Part shown: piece after piece, positions 55,489-63,204 of the stretch
Layout: each line of letters opens with the position of its first letter
Numbering within the stretch: position 1 is the first letter of the stretch
Origin: Streptacidiphilus jeojiense
Lineage (GTDB): Bacteria > Actinomycetota > Actinomycetes > Streptomycetales > Streptomycetaceae
Direction: 5' to 3'
DNA length: 64,000 nt
Assembly: GCF_000719095.1 (NCBI RefSeq)
Contig: NZ_JOEH01000012.1
Coordinates: 62,001-126,000, forward strand
The notes under the pieces: generated by a model
The model's input: only the letters and a program-made list of their open reading frames with translations
What the model was told of the DNA's origin: nothing
The model's database searches: none
Program-made: the position numbers and the translations under genes

Positions 55489-56403
55489 TCAGGGCTTGAC
55501 GCCGACGCCGCCGAAGAAGCCTCGGGCGCCCAGCCACTCCTCGTGGGTCGCCCGGGCCCGCCAGTTGGAGACCGGCACCACGCCGGGCTCGATCACGTCC
55601 ACCCCGGTGAAGAACCGGTCGATCTCGGCGCGGGAGCGCAGGTGCAGCTGCGCGCTGGCGCGGCTGTAGGGGGTCTTGATCTGCTCGGCGCGGTCGGAGA
55701 AGTCCTCGCCCTCGGCCTCCCAGGAGCCATGGCTGAGGATCAGCATGCTGCCGGCCGGCAGCGGCTTCAGCAGTTGCTCGACGATGTCGTGCGGACCGTC
55801 CTCGTCCGGGACGAAGTGCACGATCGCGGCCAGGACCAGGGCGACGGGTTCGCCGAAGTCGATGATCCGCCGTACCGTCGGATCGCCCAGGATCCGTGCG
55901 GGTTCCCGCAGATCGGCCTGGACCACGTGGGTCTCCCCGTGGCCCGGCCCCGCCATCAGCGCGCGGGCGTGGGTGAGCACGATCGGGTCGTTGTCGACAT
56001 AGGCGACCCTGGCCCGCGGGTTGACCTGCTGGGCGACCTCATGGGTGTTGCCTGCCGTCGGAATGCCCGTCCCGACGTCCAGGAACTGGACGATGCCGGC
56101 GGCCGCCGCGTGGCGGACGGCGCGGCCCAGGAAGGCCCGGTTCATCCTGGCGGCCATCCGCATCTCCGGCACGATGCTCAGCACCTGCTCGGCGGCCTCG
56201 CGGTCGGCGGGGAAGTTGTCCTTGCCGCCGAGGTAGTAGTCGTACATCCGCGACGGATGCGGTATGTCCATGTTCAGGTCGGCGGACGGCGCGTGGTCCG
56301 TCCCGTACGTGCTGTCCGTCCTGTCCGTCCGGTACGTGCTGTCCGTTCCGCCCGCTCTGTCGGTCCTGCCCGTCCGATCCGGCTGCTCCGCCTCCTGTGC
56401 CAC
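55489..56403 (-). CDS. DUF574-type SAM-dependent methyltransferase
   Basis: A 304-residue protein. The first ~38 residues are repeats of a T-D-R-T-D-S-T-Y type. The conserved domain then opens with I-P-H-P-S-R-M-Y-D-Y-Y-L-G-G-K-D-N. The SAM motif is F-L-D-V-G-T-G-I-P-T, followed by Y-V-D-N-D-P-I-V and D-F-G-E-P-V-A. This family is expanded in Streptomyces and includes conservon partners and small-molecule methyltransferases. Substrate unknown. A 16-base direct repeat covers its stop codon (about 55472-55503). Confidence 0.92.
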   Translation of the reverse strand: MAQEAEQPDRTGRTDRAGGTDSTYRTDRTDSTYGTDHAPSADLNMDIPHPSRMYDYYLGGKDNFPADREAAEQVLSIVPEMRMAARMNRAFLGRAVRHAAAAGIVQFLDVGTGIPTAGNTHEVAQQVNPRARVAYVDNDPIVLTHARALMAGPGHGETHVVQADLREPARILGDPTVRRIIDFGEPVALVLAAIVHFVPDEDGPHDIVEQLLKPLPAGSMLILSHGSWEAEGEDFSDRAEQIKTPYSRASAQLHLRSRAEIDRFFTGVDVIEPGVVPVSNWRARATHEEWLGARGFFGGVGVKP

Positions 56404-56545
56404 GGTGCCCCCGCCTCCCCCGTACCGCTCGGCTCCCCGGTGCTGTCAGCCGCCAGGGTAGGTCGATGGCATGCGATCCGTACTGACATTCACTCAGAAA
56501 CCGTGGCGGAAACTGCGCCGGCGGGAAGAGCTGCGGGCGAGCGGC

Positions 56546-56992
56546 TCAGTGGCCCGTCGGCTCGACGGGACCGCCGAGCAGGTCGGTCGCGGTGCGGTGG
56601 ACCTTCGCCAGCGCCTGCATCAGCTGCTCGCGCTCGGCCCCGCTGAGGTCCGCGGTGAGCTGCTGCTCCAGGCTCCGCCGCTCGGCCTCGACCGGGCCCT
56701 GCAGCGCGCGCCCCGCGTCGGTGAGCCAGAGTCGGACCAGGCGGTTGTCCCGCTCGTCACGACGCCGGGTGAGCAGACCGGCGGCGGTCATCCGGGTGGC
56801 CATCTTCACGACGGTGGGCGTGGTGACGTTGACCGCGGCGGCGATCTCGCCGGGGGTGCGGCCGTCCTGCCTCCAGAGCTCCGCGAGCAGCAGGTTCTGT
56901 CCCAGGTGCAGTCCATGACGCCGCATCCCGGCCTCGGCCAGGGCCCGGACCACCTTGTTGGTGCTGCCGTGCAGGTCCAGGAAGTCCGGCAT
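56546..56992 (-). CDS. MarR-family regulator
   Basis: A 148-residue winged-helix protein. N-L-L-L-A-E-L-W-R-Q-D-G-R-T-P-G-E-I-A is followed by the recognition helix T-T-P-T-V-V-K-M-A-T-R-M and the wing R-R-D-E-R-D-N-R-L-V-R. ATG 56992 is five bases after GGAGG, which rules out the GTG three bases earlier. It is divergent from the NmrA-type oxidoreductase (148-base gap with direct repeats), its likely target. Confidence 0.92.
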   Translation of the reverse strand: MPDFLDLHGSTNKVVRALAEAGMRRHGLHLGQNLLLAELWRQDGRTPGEIAAAVNVTTPTVVKMATRMTAAGLLTRRRDERDNRLVRLWLTDAGRALQGPVEAERRSLEQQLTADLSGAEREQLMQALAKVHRTATDLLGGPVEPTGH

Positions 56993-57080
56993 CACAGCCT
57001 CCGGCAGGTCGGGAGAGAGCCGACCGCTCGGGTCGACAGGGGACGTCAGGTGTCGTCAGGGGTCGATTGACGGCTCATCG

Positions 57081-57120
57081 TATACCGGCTAACGTTCCCC
57101 TGAAATCGATAGTCGGCTAA
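57081..57120 (+). promoter_or_regulatory. Direct repeats in the MarR/NmrA divergent promoter
   Basis: TATACCGGCTAA at 57081 and ATAGTCGGCTAA at 57109 share CGGCTAA with a 28-base period. They lie 21-60 bases before the NmrA start and are a plausible MarR site. Confidence 0.5.
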
Positions 57121-57140
57121 TGACTTGTCGGAGGGACACC

Positions 57141-58004
57141 ATGCTGCTGATCACCGGAGCCACCGGAAACATCGGTCGCGAGCTGGTCCGTGAACTCGAC
57201 TCGACCAGTGCCGCGTTCCGCGTCCTGGTGCGCGATCCGGCCCGGGCCTCGGGACTGCCCGCGCGGGCCGAACGGGCCGTCGGCGACCTGGACGACCCGG
57301 CCACTATCAAGGCCGCCTTCACCGGCACCGACGCGCTGTTCCTGCTCACCCAGGGCATCGACACCGCCGGCACCGACCATGCGGTGGCCGCCGCCCGGGC
57401 CGCCGGGGTGCGCCGCATCGTCCACCTGTCCTCCGCCAATGTGCTCGGCGATCCCATGCCCGCCATGGGCCGCTGGCACCACGAGCGCGAGGAGATCATC
57501 CGCTCATCCGGCATACCGGCCACCTTCCTGCGACCCGGCGGCTTCATGACCAACGCCCTGGACTGGACCGGCACCATCCGCGAGGGCGGCTACGTGTTGG
57601 ACCCGGTCGGCCCCGGGCGCTACGCCCCGATCGATCCCGCGGACATCGCCGCGGTCGCCGCCGTCGCCCTCACCCAGGAGGGCCACGAGGGCGCCGAGTA
57701 CGTCCTCACCGGGGACGAGACCTTCACCGTCGCCGAGCAGGTCCGGGTGATCGCCGAGACCGTCGGCCGCGCCATCGAGGTCCGCACGGCCGCGACCCCG
57801 GCCGAAGCGATACGGTTCCGCTTCCCCGCAGGGGCGCCGCCGGCCCTCGCCGAGGCGATCACCGAGGGATTCGCACTGATGCGCGCCGACACCGTGGGCC
57901 TGCGCACCGACACCGTCCAGCAACTCCTCGGCCGCCGACCACGCACCTTCGCCGAATGGTGCACCCGCAACGCCGACGCGTTCCGCCCACCCGCCGGCGC
58001 CTGA
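57141..58004 (+). CDS. NmrA/NAD(P)H-binding SDR-like oxidoreductase
   Basis: A 287-residue atypical short-chain dehydrogenase. The dinucleotide loop is L-L-I-T-G-A-T-G-N-I-G-R near the start. R-I-V-H-L-S-S-A and the extended-family P-A-T-F-L-R-P-G-G-F-M-T-N follow. ATG 57141 is preceded by GGAGG. Such proteins are quinone reductases or redox sensors (QorB/NmrA type). Pairing with a divergent MarR suggests induction by a quinone or electrophile. Confidence 0.9.
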   Translation: MLLITGATGNIGRELVRELDSTSAAFRVLVRDPARASGLPARAERAVGDLDDPATIKAAFTGTDALFLLTQGIDTAGTDHAVAAARAAGVRRIVHLSSANVLGDPMPAMGRWHHEREEIIRSSGIPATFLRPGGFMTNALDWTGTIREGGYVLDPVGPGRYAPIDPADIAAVAAVALTQEGHEGAEYVLTGDETFTVAEQVRVIAETVGRAIEVRTAATPAEAIRFRFPAGAPPALAEAITEGFALMRADTVGLRTDTVQQLLGRRPRTFAEWCTRNADAFRPPAGA

Positions 58005-58078
58005 CCCGCTCCGCGGGATCCGACCCGGTCGGGCTCCGCCCATGGCCATGACCGGGGCCGGCATGAGATCGTCCCCTG

Positions 58079-58474
58079 GTGACTGACGCCGCTGCAGCAG
58101 ACGCGTCCTCCGGGCCGCCGGACGACCGGGTCGCCTCCGTCTTGCGCTTCGCGACGGAGCTTGTCGCGTGGGTGGCCACGCCCTGGGCGCTGTCCGGTCG
58201 TTCGTGGCTGCTGGCCGCGTTGTCCGTGCTGGTGCTGATCGGCCTGCCGACGGTGTTCTCCACGCCCGGGGACAAGGCCAGGGTGATCGTCGCGGTCCCG
58301 GGCTGGGCCACCGTCCTGCTGGTGCTGCTGCAGCTGGCGGCGGCCGTGGTCTCCTCCTGGGTGGCCTGGCCGGCCTGGGCGGCGGTCGTGGTGAGCCTGC
58401 TGGCCGCAGCCACTCTGGTCACCGAGAGACGGCGCTGGCGCTGGCTGCTCGCTGCGGACCACCCCGCCGCATAG
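58079..58474 (+). CDS. YrdB-like (DUF2568) membrane protein
   Basis: A 131-residue protein with four hydrophobic helices (from about residue 22: F-A-T-E-L-V-A-W-V-A-T-P-W-A-L). F-S-T-P-G-D-K is a typical loop of the DUF2568 family. The start is GTG 58079. It is 74 bases after the NmrA-type gene and 10 bases before the YdeI-like gene, so it probably belongs to that rightward transcript. Function unknown. Confidence 0.82.
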   Translation: MTDAAAADASSGPPDDRVASVLRFATELVAWVATPWALSGRSWLLAALSVLVLIGLPTVFSTPGDKARVIVAVPGWATVLLVLLQLAAAVVSSWVAWPAWAAVVVSLLAAATLVTERRRWRWLLAADHPAA

Positions 58475-58484
58475 GGCCTGGCCC

Positions 58485-59072
58485 ATGGATGAACTCGACG
58501 GGGTGGAGATCATCGCTTTTCCGGACGCCGGGGCGTTCGAGAGCTGGCTGACCGATCATCACCTGCGCCACGAGGGCGTATGGATCAAGGTGGCCAAGAA
58601 GAGTTCCGGCATCCCGACGGTCACCGACGACGAGCTGGTCGACGTCGGGCTCTGCTACGGCTGGGTCTCCGGGCAACGGCGGTCGTTCGACGGGCAGTAC
58701 TACCTCCAGAAGTACGTGCCGCGTCGAGCGAAGAGCCTGTGGTCGCAGGTGAATGTCGACAAGGTGGCAGAGCTGGTGGCCGCAGGACGGATGCGGGAAC
58801 CCGGGCTGGCCGAGGTCCGCAGGGCGCAGCAGGACGGGCGGTGGGCGGCGGCCTACGCATCGCAGAAGGCGGCGACGACACCGCCCGACCTGACGGCGGC
58901 GCTCGATGCGGATCCTGAGGCCAGGAGGGCATTCGAGGCGCTCGACAGGACCGGTCGCTACCAGCTGATCCTGCCGTTGCTCCAGGCGCTCACGCCGGAG
59001 ACCAGGCAGGCGCGGCTACTCAGGGCCGTCCGGCTGCTGAGTGGCGACGGTGGTGCGGACGGCCGGGCGTGA
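58485..59072 (+). CDS. YdeI/OmpD-associated family protein
   Basis: A 195-residue protein with the YdeI pattern: F-E-S-W-L-T-D-H-H, then G-V-W-I-K-V-A-K-K-S-S-G, then L-C-Y-G-W-V-S-G-Q-R-R and P-R-R-A-K-S-L-W-S. A C-terminal OmdA-like domain contains L-D-A-D-P-E-A-R-R-A-F. The family is linked to polymyxin or cationic-peptide stress in enterobacteria; its role here is unknown. The end overlaps the convergent PadR gene by 57 bases. Confidence 0.88.
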   Translation: MDELDGVEIIAFPDAGAFESWLTDHHLRHEGVWIKVAKKSSGIPTVTDDELVDVGLCYGWVSGQRRSFDGQYYLQKYVPRRAKSLWSQVNVDKVAELVAAGRMREPGLAEVRRAQQDGRWAAAYASQKAATTPPDLTAALDADPEARRAFEALDRTGRYQLILPLLQALTPETRQARLLRAVRLLSGDGGADGRA

Positions 59073-59627
59073 GCCGGATCGCCGTTCCCGCAGGACCGTC
59101 ACGGCACGCTCGCACCAGTCCCGGTTGCCCTGCTCGAAGGCCAGGCCGCGCAGGCAGGTGAGGTAGGGGCCGATCCGTTCGCCGTGGCGCAGGTACTCCT
59201 GCTCGCTGCGGTCACCGCGCATCTTCCGCAGCAGTTCGTCGAAGAGCCCGATCTTGGCCTCGGCGAACGCCGCCCGCTCGGTGAGCTGGGCGATCAGCGC
59301 CCCGGTGTCGACATGGTCGGCGCTCTGCACCTTCACCAGCAGGTCGTCGCGGATGAAGGAGGGCTTGGTGGCGGTCGCGGCGAACCGCTCCAGCTCGGCC
59401 AGTCCGGCCGCGGTCACCTGGAAGAGACGCTTGTTGGGCCGCGCCTCCTGGACCACCTCCCGGCCCGCGATCAGCCCGTCCTGCTCCAGCTTGGCCAACT
59501 CGGCGTAGAGCTGCTGCGGCAGCGCGTGCCAGAAGTTGGCCACGCCCATGTCGAACGCCTTGGTCAGCTGGTAACCGCTCAACTCCTCGTCCAGCAGTGC
59601 CGCCAGCACGGCGTGACGCAGCGCCAT
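59016..59627 (-). CDS. PadR-family regulator
   Basis: A 203-residue regulator. The PadR winged helix (M-A-L-R-H-A-V-L-A-A-L-L-D-E-E-L-S-G-Y, then Y-A-E-L-A-K-L-E-Q-D-G-L-I) is followed by a C-terminal vir-type dimerisation helix pair. ATG 59627 is preceded by GGAGAGGTGGTTCC. It is divergent from the SnoaL-like gene, with direct repeats between them. Ligand unknown. Confidence 0.92.
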   Translation of the reverse strand: MALRHAVLAALLDEELSGYQLTKAFDMGVANFWHALPQQLYAELAKLEQDGLIAGREVVQEARPNKRLFQVTAAGLAELERFAATATKPSFIRDDLLVKVQSADHVDTGALIAQLTERAAFAEAKIGLFDELLRKMRGDRSEQEYLRHGERIGPYLTCLRGLAFEQGNRDWCERAVTVLRERRSGSRPAVRTTVATQQPDGPE

Positions 59628-59676
59628 GGAACCACCTCTCCTGCATCGCCCCTGTTCACCGGTCCGTTCCCCATGG

Positions 59677-59699
59677 TAGTCATGAACAGGAATAGTCAT
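59677..59699 (+). promoter_or_regulatory. TAGTCAT direct repeats in the PadR/SnoaL promoter
   Basis: TAGTCAT at 59677 and 59693 (16-base period) lies 25-47 bases before the SnoaL-like start, on an AT-richer patch that probably holds both promoters. Confidence 0.5.
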
Positions 59700-59723
59700 A
59701 TCCATGAGTATCTAGGAGGGCCC

Positions 59724-60167
59724 ATGGCCACCACCGCCGCCACCGCGGACCGCTTCCGCAGCGCCGTCGACAGCCACGACCTGACCGCTCTCGAGGACCT
59801 GTTCACCGAGGACGTCCGGCTCTACAGCCCGGTCAAGTTCACGCCGTTCGAGGGCAGGCCGATGGTGCTGGGCCTGTTCCGGGTCCTGCTGCGCACCTTC
59901 GAGGACTTCCACTACGTCGGACGGTTCGACGGCGTCTCGGAGACCAGCAGCGACGGCGCCGAGGCCGCGTCGGCGATCCTGCTGTTCCGCGCCACCGTGA
60001 ACGGCAAGCAGATCCACGGCATCGACCTGCTGCACTTCGACGAGCAGAACAGGATCAAGGAGATCACCGTGATGGTCCGCCCGCAGTCCGCCGTCCAGAC
60101 CCTGGGCGAAGCAGTCCTCACCGGCCTGATCGCCGACGGCCTGGCACCCGCCCCGTCAGCCCGCTGA
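59724..60167 (+). CDS. SnoaL-like / NTF2-family protein under PadR control
   Basis: A 147-residue protein. F-R-S-A-V-D-S-H-D-L-T-A-L-E-D-L-F-T-E-D-V is the SnoaL opening. H-G-I-D-L-L-H-F-D-E-Q-N-R-I-K-E-I-T-V-M-V-R-P is the conserved C-terminal strand. ATG 59724 follows AGGAGGGCCC. It may bind or transform a small molecule, and the adjacent PadR suggests inducible expression. Confidence 0.88.
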   Translation: MATTAATADRFRSAVDSHDLTALEDLFTEDVRLYSPVKFTPFEGRPMVLGLFRVLLRTFEDFHYVGRFDGVSETSSDGAEAASAILLFRATVNGKQIHGIDLLHFDEQNRIKEITVMVRPQSAVQTLGEAVLTGLIADGLAPAPSAR

Positions 60168-60229
60168 CCGGCTGGTTCCTCCCCCCTGTCCGGGCACGCC
60201 CGGCTCGCAGAGCTCGACCCGGTTGGCGC

Positions 60230-60634
60230 TCAGGCCGAAGGGCTGGCCGCTTCCCACGGCACGACAACGATCTGGTCGTCATCCTCGTAGATGACTCTTC
60301 CGGGGGCCGAGGATTCGAGCCGCTCACAGGAGACTCCGTGCGCGGCCAGGAGTTCGAGATAACCGTTCACCCGGTCGATGACCTCCCCGGCCATCGCCTT
60401 GAACCAGGCTTCGGCCCCGGGGTTCAGGACGCGGTCATAGACCGTCGGGTCGACGGTGGAGGGGTTGGTGAAGTTGGCCTCGTACCAGTCGTTGCCCGAC
60501 CGCCAGAACCGGTGTTCCTCCTCGCTCAACGCACCGGCTCGGCCAAGGCCGTTGGCCAGGGCGAACACACCGGGGAAGCGCCCCTTCGCATTGGGCTTCG
60601 TCCCCTGGAACCTCACGAAAAGCGTCTCTCCCAC
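60230..60634 (-). CDS. Conserved hypothetical protein
   Basis: A 134-residue soluble protein. It opens M-G-E-T-L-F-V-R-F-Q-G-T-K-P-N and contains E-E-H-R-F-W-R-S-G-N-D-W-Y-E-A-N-F-T-N-P, ending with E-D-D-D-Q-I-V-V-V-P-W. I do not recognise a named domain. The codon bias and ATG with nearby GGGGGTCC support a real gene. It is isolated between a SnoaL-like gene and the ROK regulator. Confidence 0.75.
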   Translation of the reverse strand: MGETLFVRFQGTKPNAKGRFPGVFALANGLGRAGALSEEEHRFWRSGNDWYEANFTNPSTVDPTVYDRVLNPGAEAWFKAMAGEVIDRVNGYLELLAAHGVSCERLESSAPGRVIYEDDDQIVVVPWEAASPSA

Positions 60635-60751
60635 AGGACCCCCACTCGTCGCTTTGCCGCAGCGACGAAGGTTGGCAGACCCGAAGCGGCCGATGCAATG
60701 CGACGGGACGTCGGAAGAAGGACGACAGGAAGGGGGCTCGACGCGGCAGGG

Positions 60752-61864
60752 TCAGGTGGCCGGGCTGAAGACGCGGTCGCGGGTGAGGTCGAGGGCTGTC
60801 AGTACGGCGCCCTGGAGGACGGCGTTGTCCTCGACGGCGGTCGCGCGGACCTCGGTGGGTACGGGGGTGAGCCTGGAGAGGTGGTCCGCGACCCGGGCGG
60901 CCAGGGCTTCGCCGCCTGCACGGCCGACGTGGCCGCCGAGTACCACCAGGCCCGGATCCAGGACCCGGACCACGTCGGCCGCCCCGGCGGCGATCCGCTC
61001 GGCCAGCACCGCGTCCCCCAGGTCGGCCGCGGTCCGCGGGTTCACCGCGTAGCAGAAGTCGCCGCCGACGACCTGCAGCGTTCCGAACTCCCCGGCGCCG
61101 CCGGAGACCCCGCGCCGGACCCGCCCGCCGAGGACGACCGCTCCGCCGACCCCCTCGTCCAGCCAGAAGAGGACGAAGTCCTCCCGTCCCACGGCCGATC
61201 CGGTCCGAAGCTCGGCGACGGCGGCGAGATTGGTCTCGTTCTCCAGCAGCACCTCGGGGCGGACGCCGTCGACCGCGAGCCGCTCCGGGAGCCGGGGCAG
61301 CAGGTCGTCGCTCCATCCCGCGATCCCCGCGCAACTGCGCAGGTCGCTGGTGTGCGGGTGCACCAGCCCGGGAGCCCCCAGCACCACCGCGTGCAGCGGG
61401 CGGCCCCCGGCCGCCTCCGTCACCGTCCGGGCGATGTCCGCCGTCAGGTCGGGTCCTGACGGTCCCTCCGCCCGGCCGACCGTACGTCCGGTCAGGTCGG
61501 CGACGGTGACCTCGACCCCGCGGCGCCGGACGTCCACCCCGGCGACATGGGCCCGCCCGGCGACCAGCGCGTACAGCCGGGCGTTGGGACCGCGCCGCTC
61601 CTCGCCGGACTCACCGCCTGCTTCGACCAGGCCGGCCTCGCGCAGCCGTTCCACCAGGTCGGCGACGGTGGGGCGGGACAGTCCGGTGAGGTCGCGCAGT
61701 TGGGGGGCGGAGAGCGGTCCGTGCTCCAGCAGCAGGTCCAGGGCCAACCGGTCGTTGATCGCGCGGGCCATGGCCGGAGTCGCGGTCTTCGCCCCAGTCA
61801 CAGTCTTCGCCGCGGTCACGGTCTTCGCGGAGGCAGGGGTGCGGCTGCTGGTGGGAACGCTCAT
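60752..61864 (-). CDS. ROK-family transcriptional repressor
   Basis: A 370-residue protein. The N-terminus carries A-K-T-V-T-x-A-K-T repeats (about 12-30). A winged helix is at about 35-85 (L-S-A-P-Q-L-R-D-L-T-G-L-S-R-P-T-V). A ROK sugar-kinase-like domain follows with E-N-E-T-N-L-A-A, but G-E-F-G-T-L replaces G-E-x-G-H, so the usual zinc-ligand His is absent. It is divergent from an MFS gene with repeated operator-like sites. It probably senses a sugar or related compound. Confidence 0.9.
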   Translation of the reverse strand: MSVPTSSRTPASAKTVTAAKTVTGAKTATPAMARAINDRLALDLLLEHGPLSAPQLRDLTGLSRPTVADLVERLREAGLVEAGGESGEERRGPNARLYALVAGRAHVAGVDVRRRGVEVTVADLTGRTVGRAEGPSGPDLTADIARTVTEAAGGRPLHAVVLGAPGLVHPHTSDLRSCAGIAGWSDDLLPRLPERLAVDGVRPEVLLENETNLAAVAELRTGSAVGREDFVLFWLDEGVGGAVVLGGRVRRGVSGGAGEFGTLQVVGGDFCYAVNPRTAADLGDAVLAERIAAGAADVVRVLDPGLVVLGGHVGRAGGEALAARVADHLSRLTPVPTEVRATAVEDNAVLQGAVLTALDLTRDRVFSPAT

Positions 61865-61877
61865 GCGGCCATATTAG

Positions 61878-61923
61878 TCAGGGAACCTGCCTGTTGGCTC
61901 TTTTCATCAGGAAGCCTGCCTGA
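61878..61923. promoter_or_regulatory. Repeated operator in the ROK/MFS divergent promoter
   Basis: TCAGGGAACCTGCCTG (61878) and TCAGGAAGCCTGCCTGA (61907) recur with a 29-base period. Each has a TCAGG...CCTG inverted core. They occupy nearly all of the 71-base gap. Confidence 0.7.
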
Positions 61924-61935
61924 TAATTTATCCCC

Positions 61936-63159
61936 GTGACCCGACACCTGACGCACCACCGCGCCATCGCCCTGGTCTTCGCCGTGCACGGGGCCGTGGC
62001 CGGAACCCTGACCACCTGCATCCCCTGGCTCAGCTCCCACTACCACCTCAGCCCCGGACTCCTGGGCATGGTGCTCTTCTGCCCGCCCGTCGGCGCCTTC
62101 GTGGCGATGCCGATGGCCAGCCGGCTCGCGCACCGCCTGGGCGGGCGGCGCACCGTCCGGCTGCTGATCGCCCTGTGGTGCGTGCTGCTGCCGCTGCCGG
62201 TACTGGCCCCCTCGCCGCCCTTCCTGTTCGGGGCGTTCCTGCTGTTCGGCGCCGGGGCCGGGATCAGCGACGTGGTGATGAACGCCCACGCCGTCTCAGT
62301 GGAACACCGGTTGGGACGCTCGATCATCAGCGGGCTGCACGGGCTCTGGTGCGTCGGCAGCCTGCTGGCGGGCGGCCTGGGCATCCTGGCGGCGCACTAC
62401 CGCATCGGGGCACGGCCCCACCTGCTCGCCACCGCGGCCCTGCTGCTGGCCGTCGCGCTGGTCGCCGGACGGGGCCTGGCACCCGACGGCACGTCAGCGG
62501 CCGGCGCCCCGGCCCCGCGCCGCTTCTCACTGCCGACCAGGGCGATCCTGGGCATCGGCGTGGTGGGCTTCTTCGGCACCTTCACCGAGGGGGCCAGCAC
62601 CAACTGGGCCGGGGTCTACGTCACCAAGGTGGCCGGCGCCGGCCCGGGGGGTGCCGCGCTGGCCTTCACCCTGTTCGCCTCCTGCATGGCCGCCACCCGT
62701 CTGCTCGGCGACCGCTTCGTCCGCCGGTTCGGCGCGGTGGCGGTGGTCCGCGCCGGCGGCGGCCTCGCCGCGGCCGGCGGCGCGGTGATGGTGTCGGCCC
62801 GCACCCCCTGGCTGTGCATGGTGGGGTTGGCAATGATCGGCATCGGCATCGCCGTGGTCGTCCCGCTGGTCTTCGCCGCGGCGGGCCGGACCGGCGCGTC
62901 GGCGGGCGAGGGGGTGGCCGGCGTCGCCACCATCACCTACCTGTCCGGCCTGATCGCACCGGCCGCGACCGGCTGGACCGCGGGCGCCTTCTCCTACCCG
63001 GCGGCGTTCGGACTGGTCACGGTGATGGCGGCGCTGATGGCCCTGCTCGCCGGCGCGCTGCGGCCACGCAGCGGCGCGGAGGCAGGCACGGGCGCGGGCG
63101 GCACCGTGGCGGCGAGGTCTGCGAACAGTGAGGCCCCGCCGGTCGCGGCCTGCCCCTGA
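61936..63159 (+). CDS. MFS transporter paired with the ROK repressor
   Basis: A 407-residue 12-helix transporter of the YbjJ/FucP-like group: V-F-A-V-H-G-A-V-A-G-T-L-T-T-C-I-P-W-L, then G-I-S-D-V-V-M-N-A-H-A-V and G-L-H-G-L-W-C-V-G-S. The start is GTG 61936. Control by the divergent ROK repressor suggests sugar or metabolite transport. Confidence 0.9.
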   Translation: MTRHLTHHRAIALVFAVHGAVAGTLTTCIPWLSSHYHLSPGLLGMVLFCPPVGAFVAMPMASRLAHRLGGRRTVRLLIALWCVLLPLPVLAPSPPFLFGAFLLFGAGAGISDVVMNAHAVSVEHRLGRSIISGLHGLWCVGSLLAGGLGILAAHYRIGARPHLLATAALLLAVALVAGRGLAPDGTSAAGAPAPRRFSLPTRAILGIGVVGFFGTFTEGASTNWAGVYVTKVAGAGPGGAALAFTLFASCMAATRLLGDRFVRRFGAVAVVRAGGGLAAAGGAVMVSARTPWLCMVGLAMIGIGIAVVVPLVFAAAGRTGASAGEGVAGVATITYLSGLIAPAATGWTAGAFSYPAAFGLVTVMAALMALLAGALRPRSGAEAGTGAGGTVAARSANSEAPPVAACP

Positions 63160-63195
63160 CGCAGCAGCAGCCATCGACGGCTGCTGCGTCAGGGG
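63153..63195. terminator. Bidirectional terminator overlapping the MFS stop
   Basis: CCCCTGACGCAGCAGC (63153-63168) and its complement (63180-63195) form a 16-bp stem that includes the MFS TGA. The convergent Ig-like gene ends ten bases beyond. Confidence 0.8.
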
Positions 63196-63204
63196 ACCGA
63201 ACGG

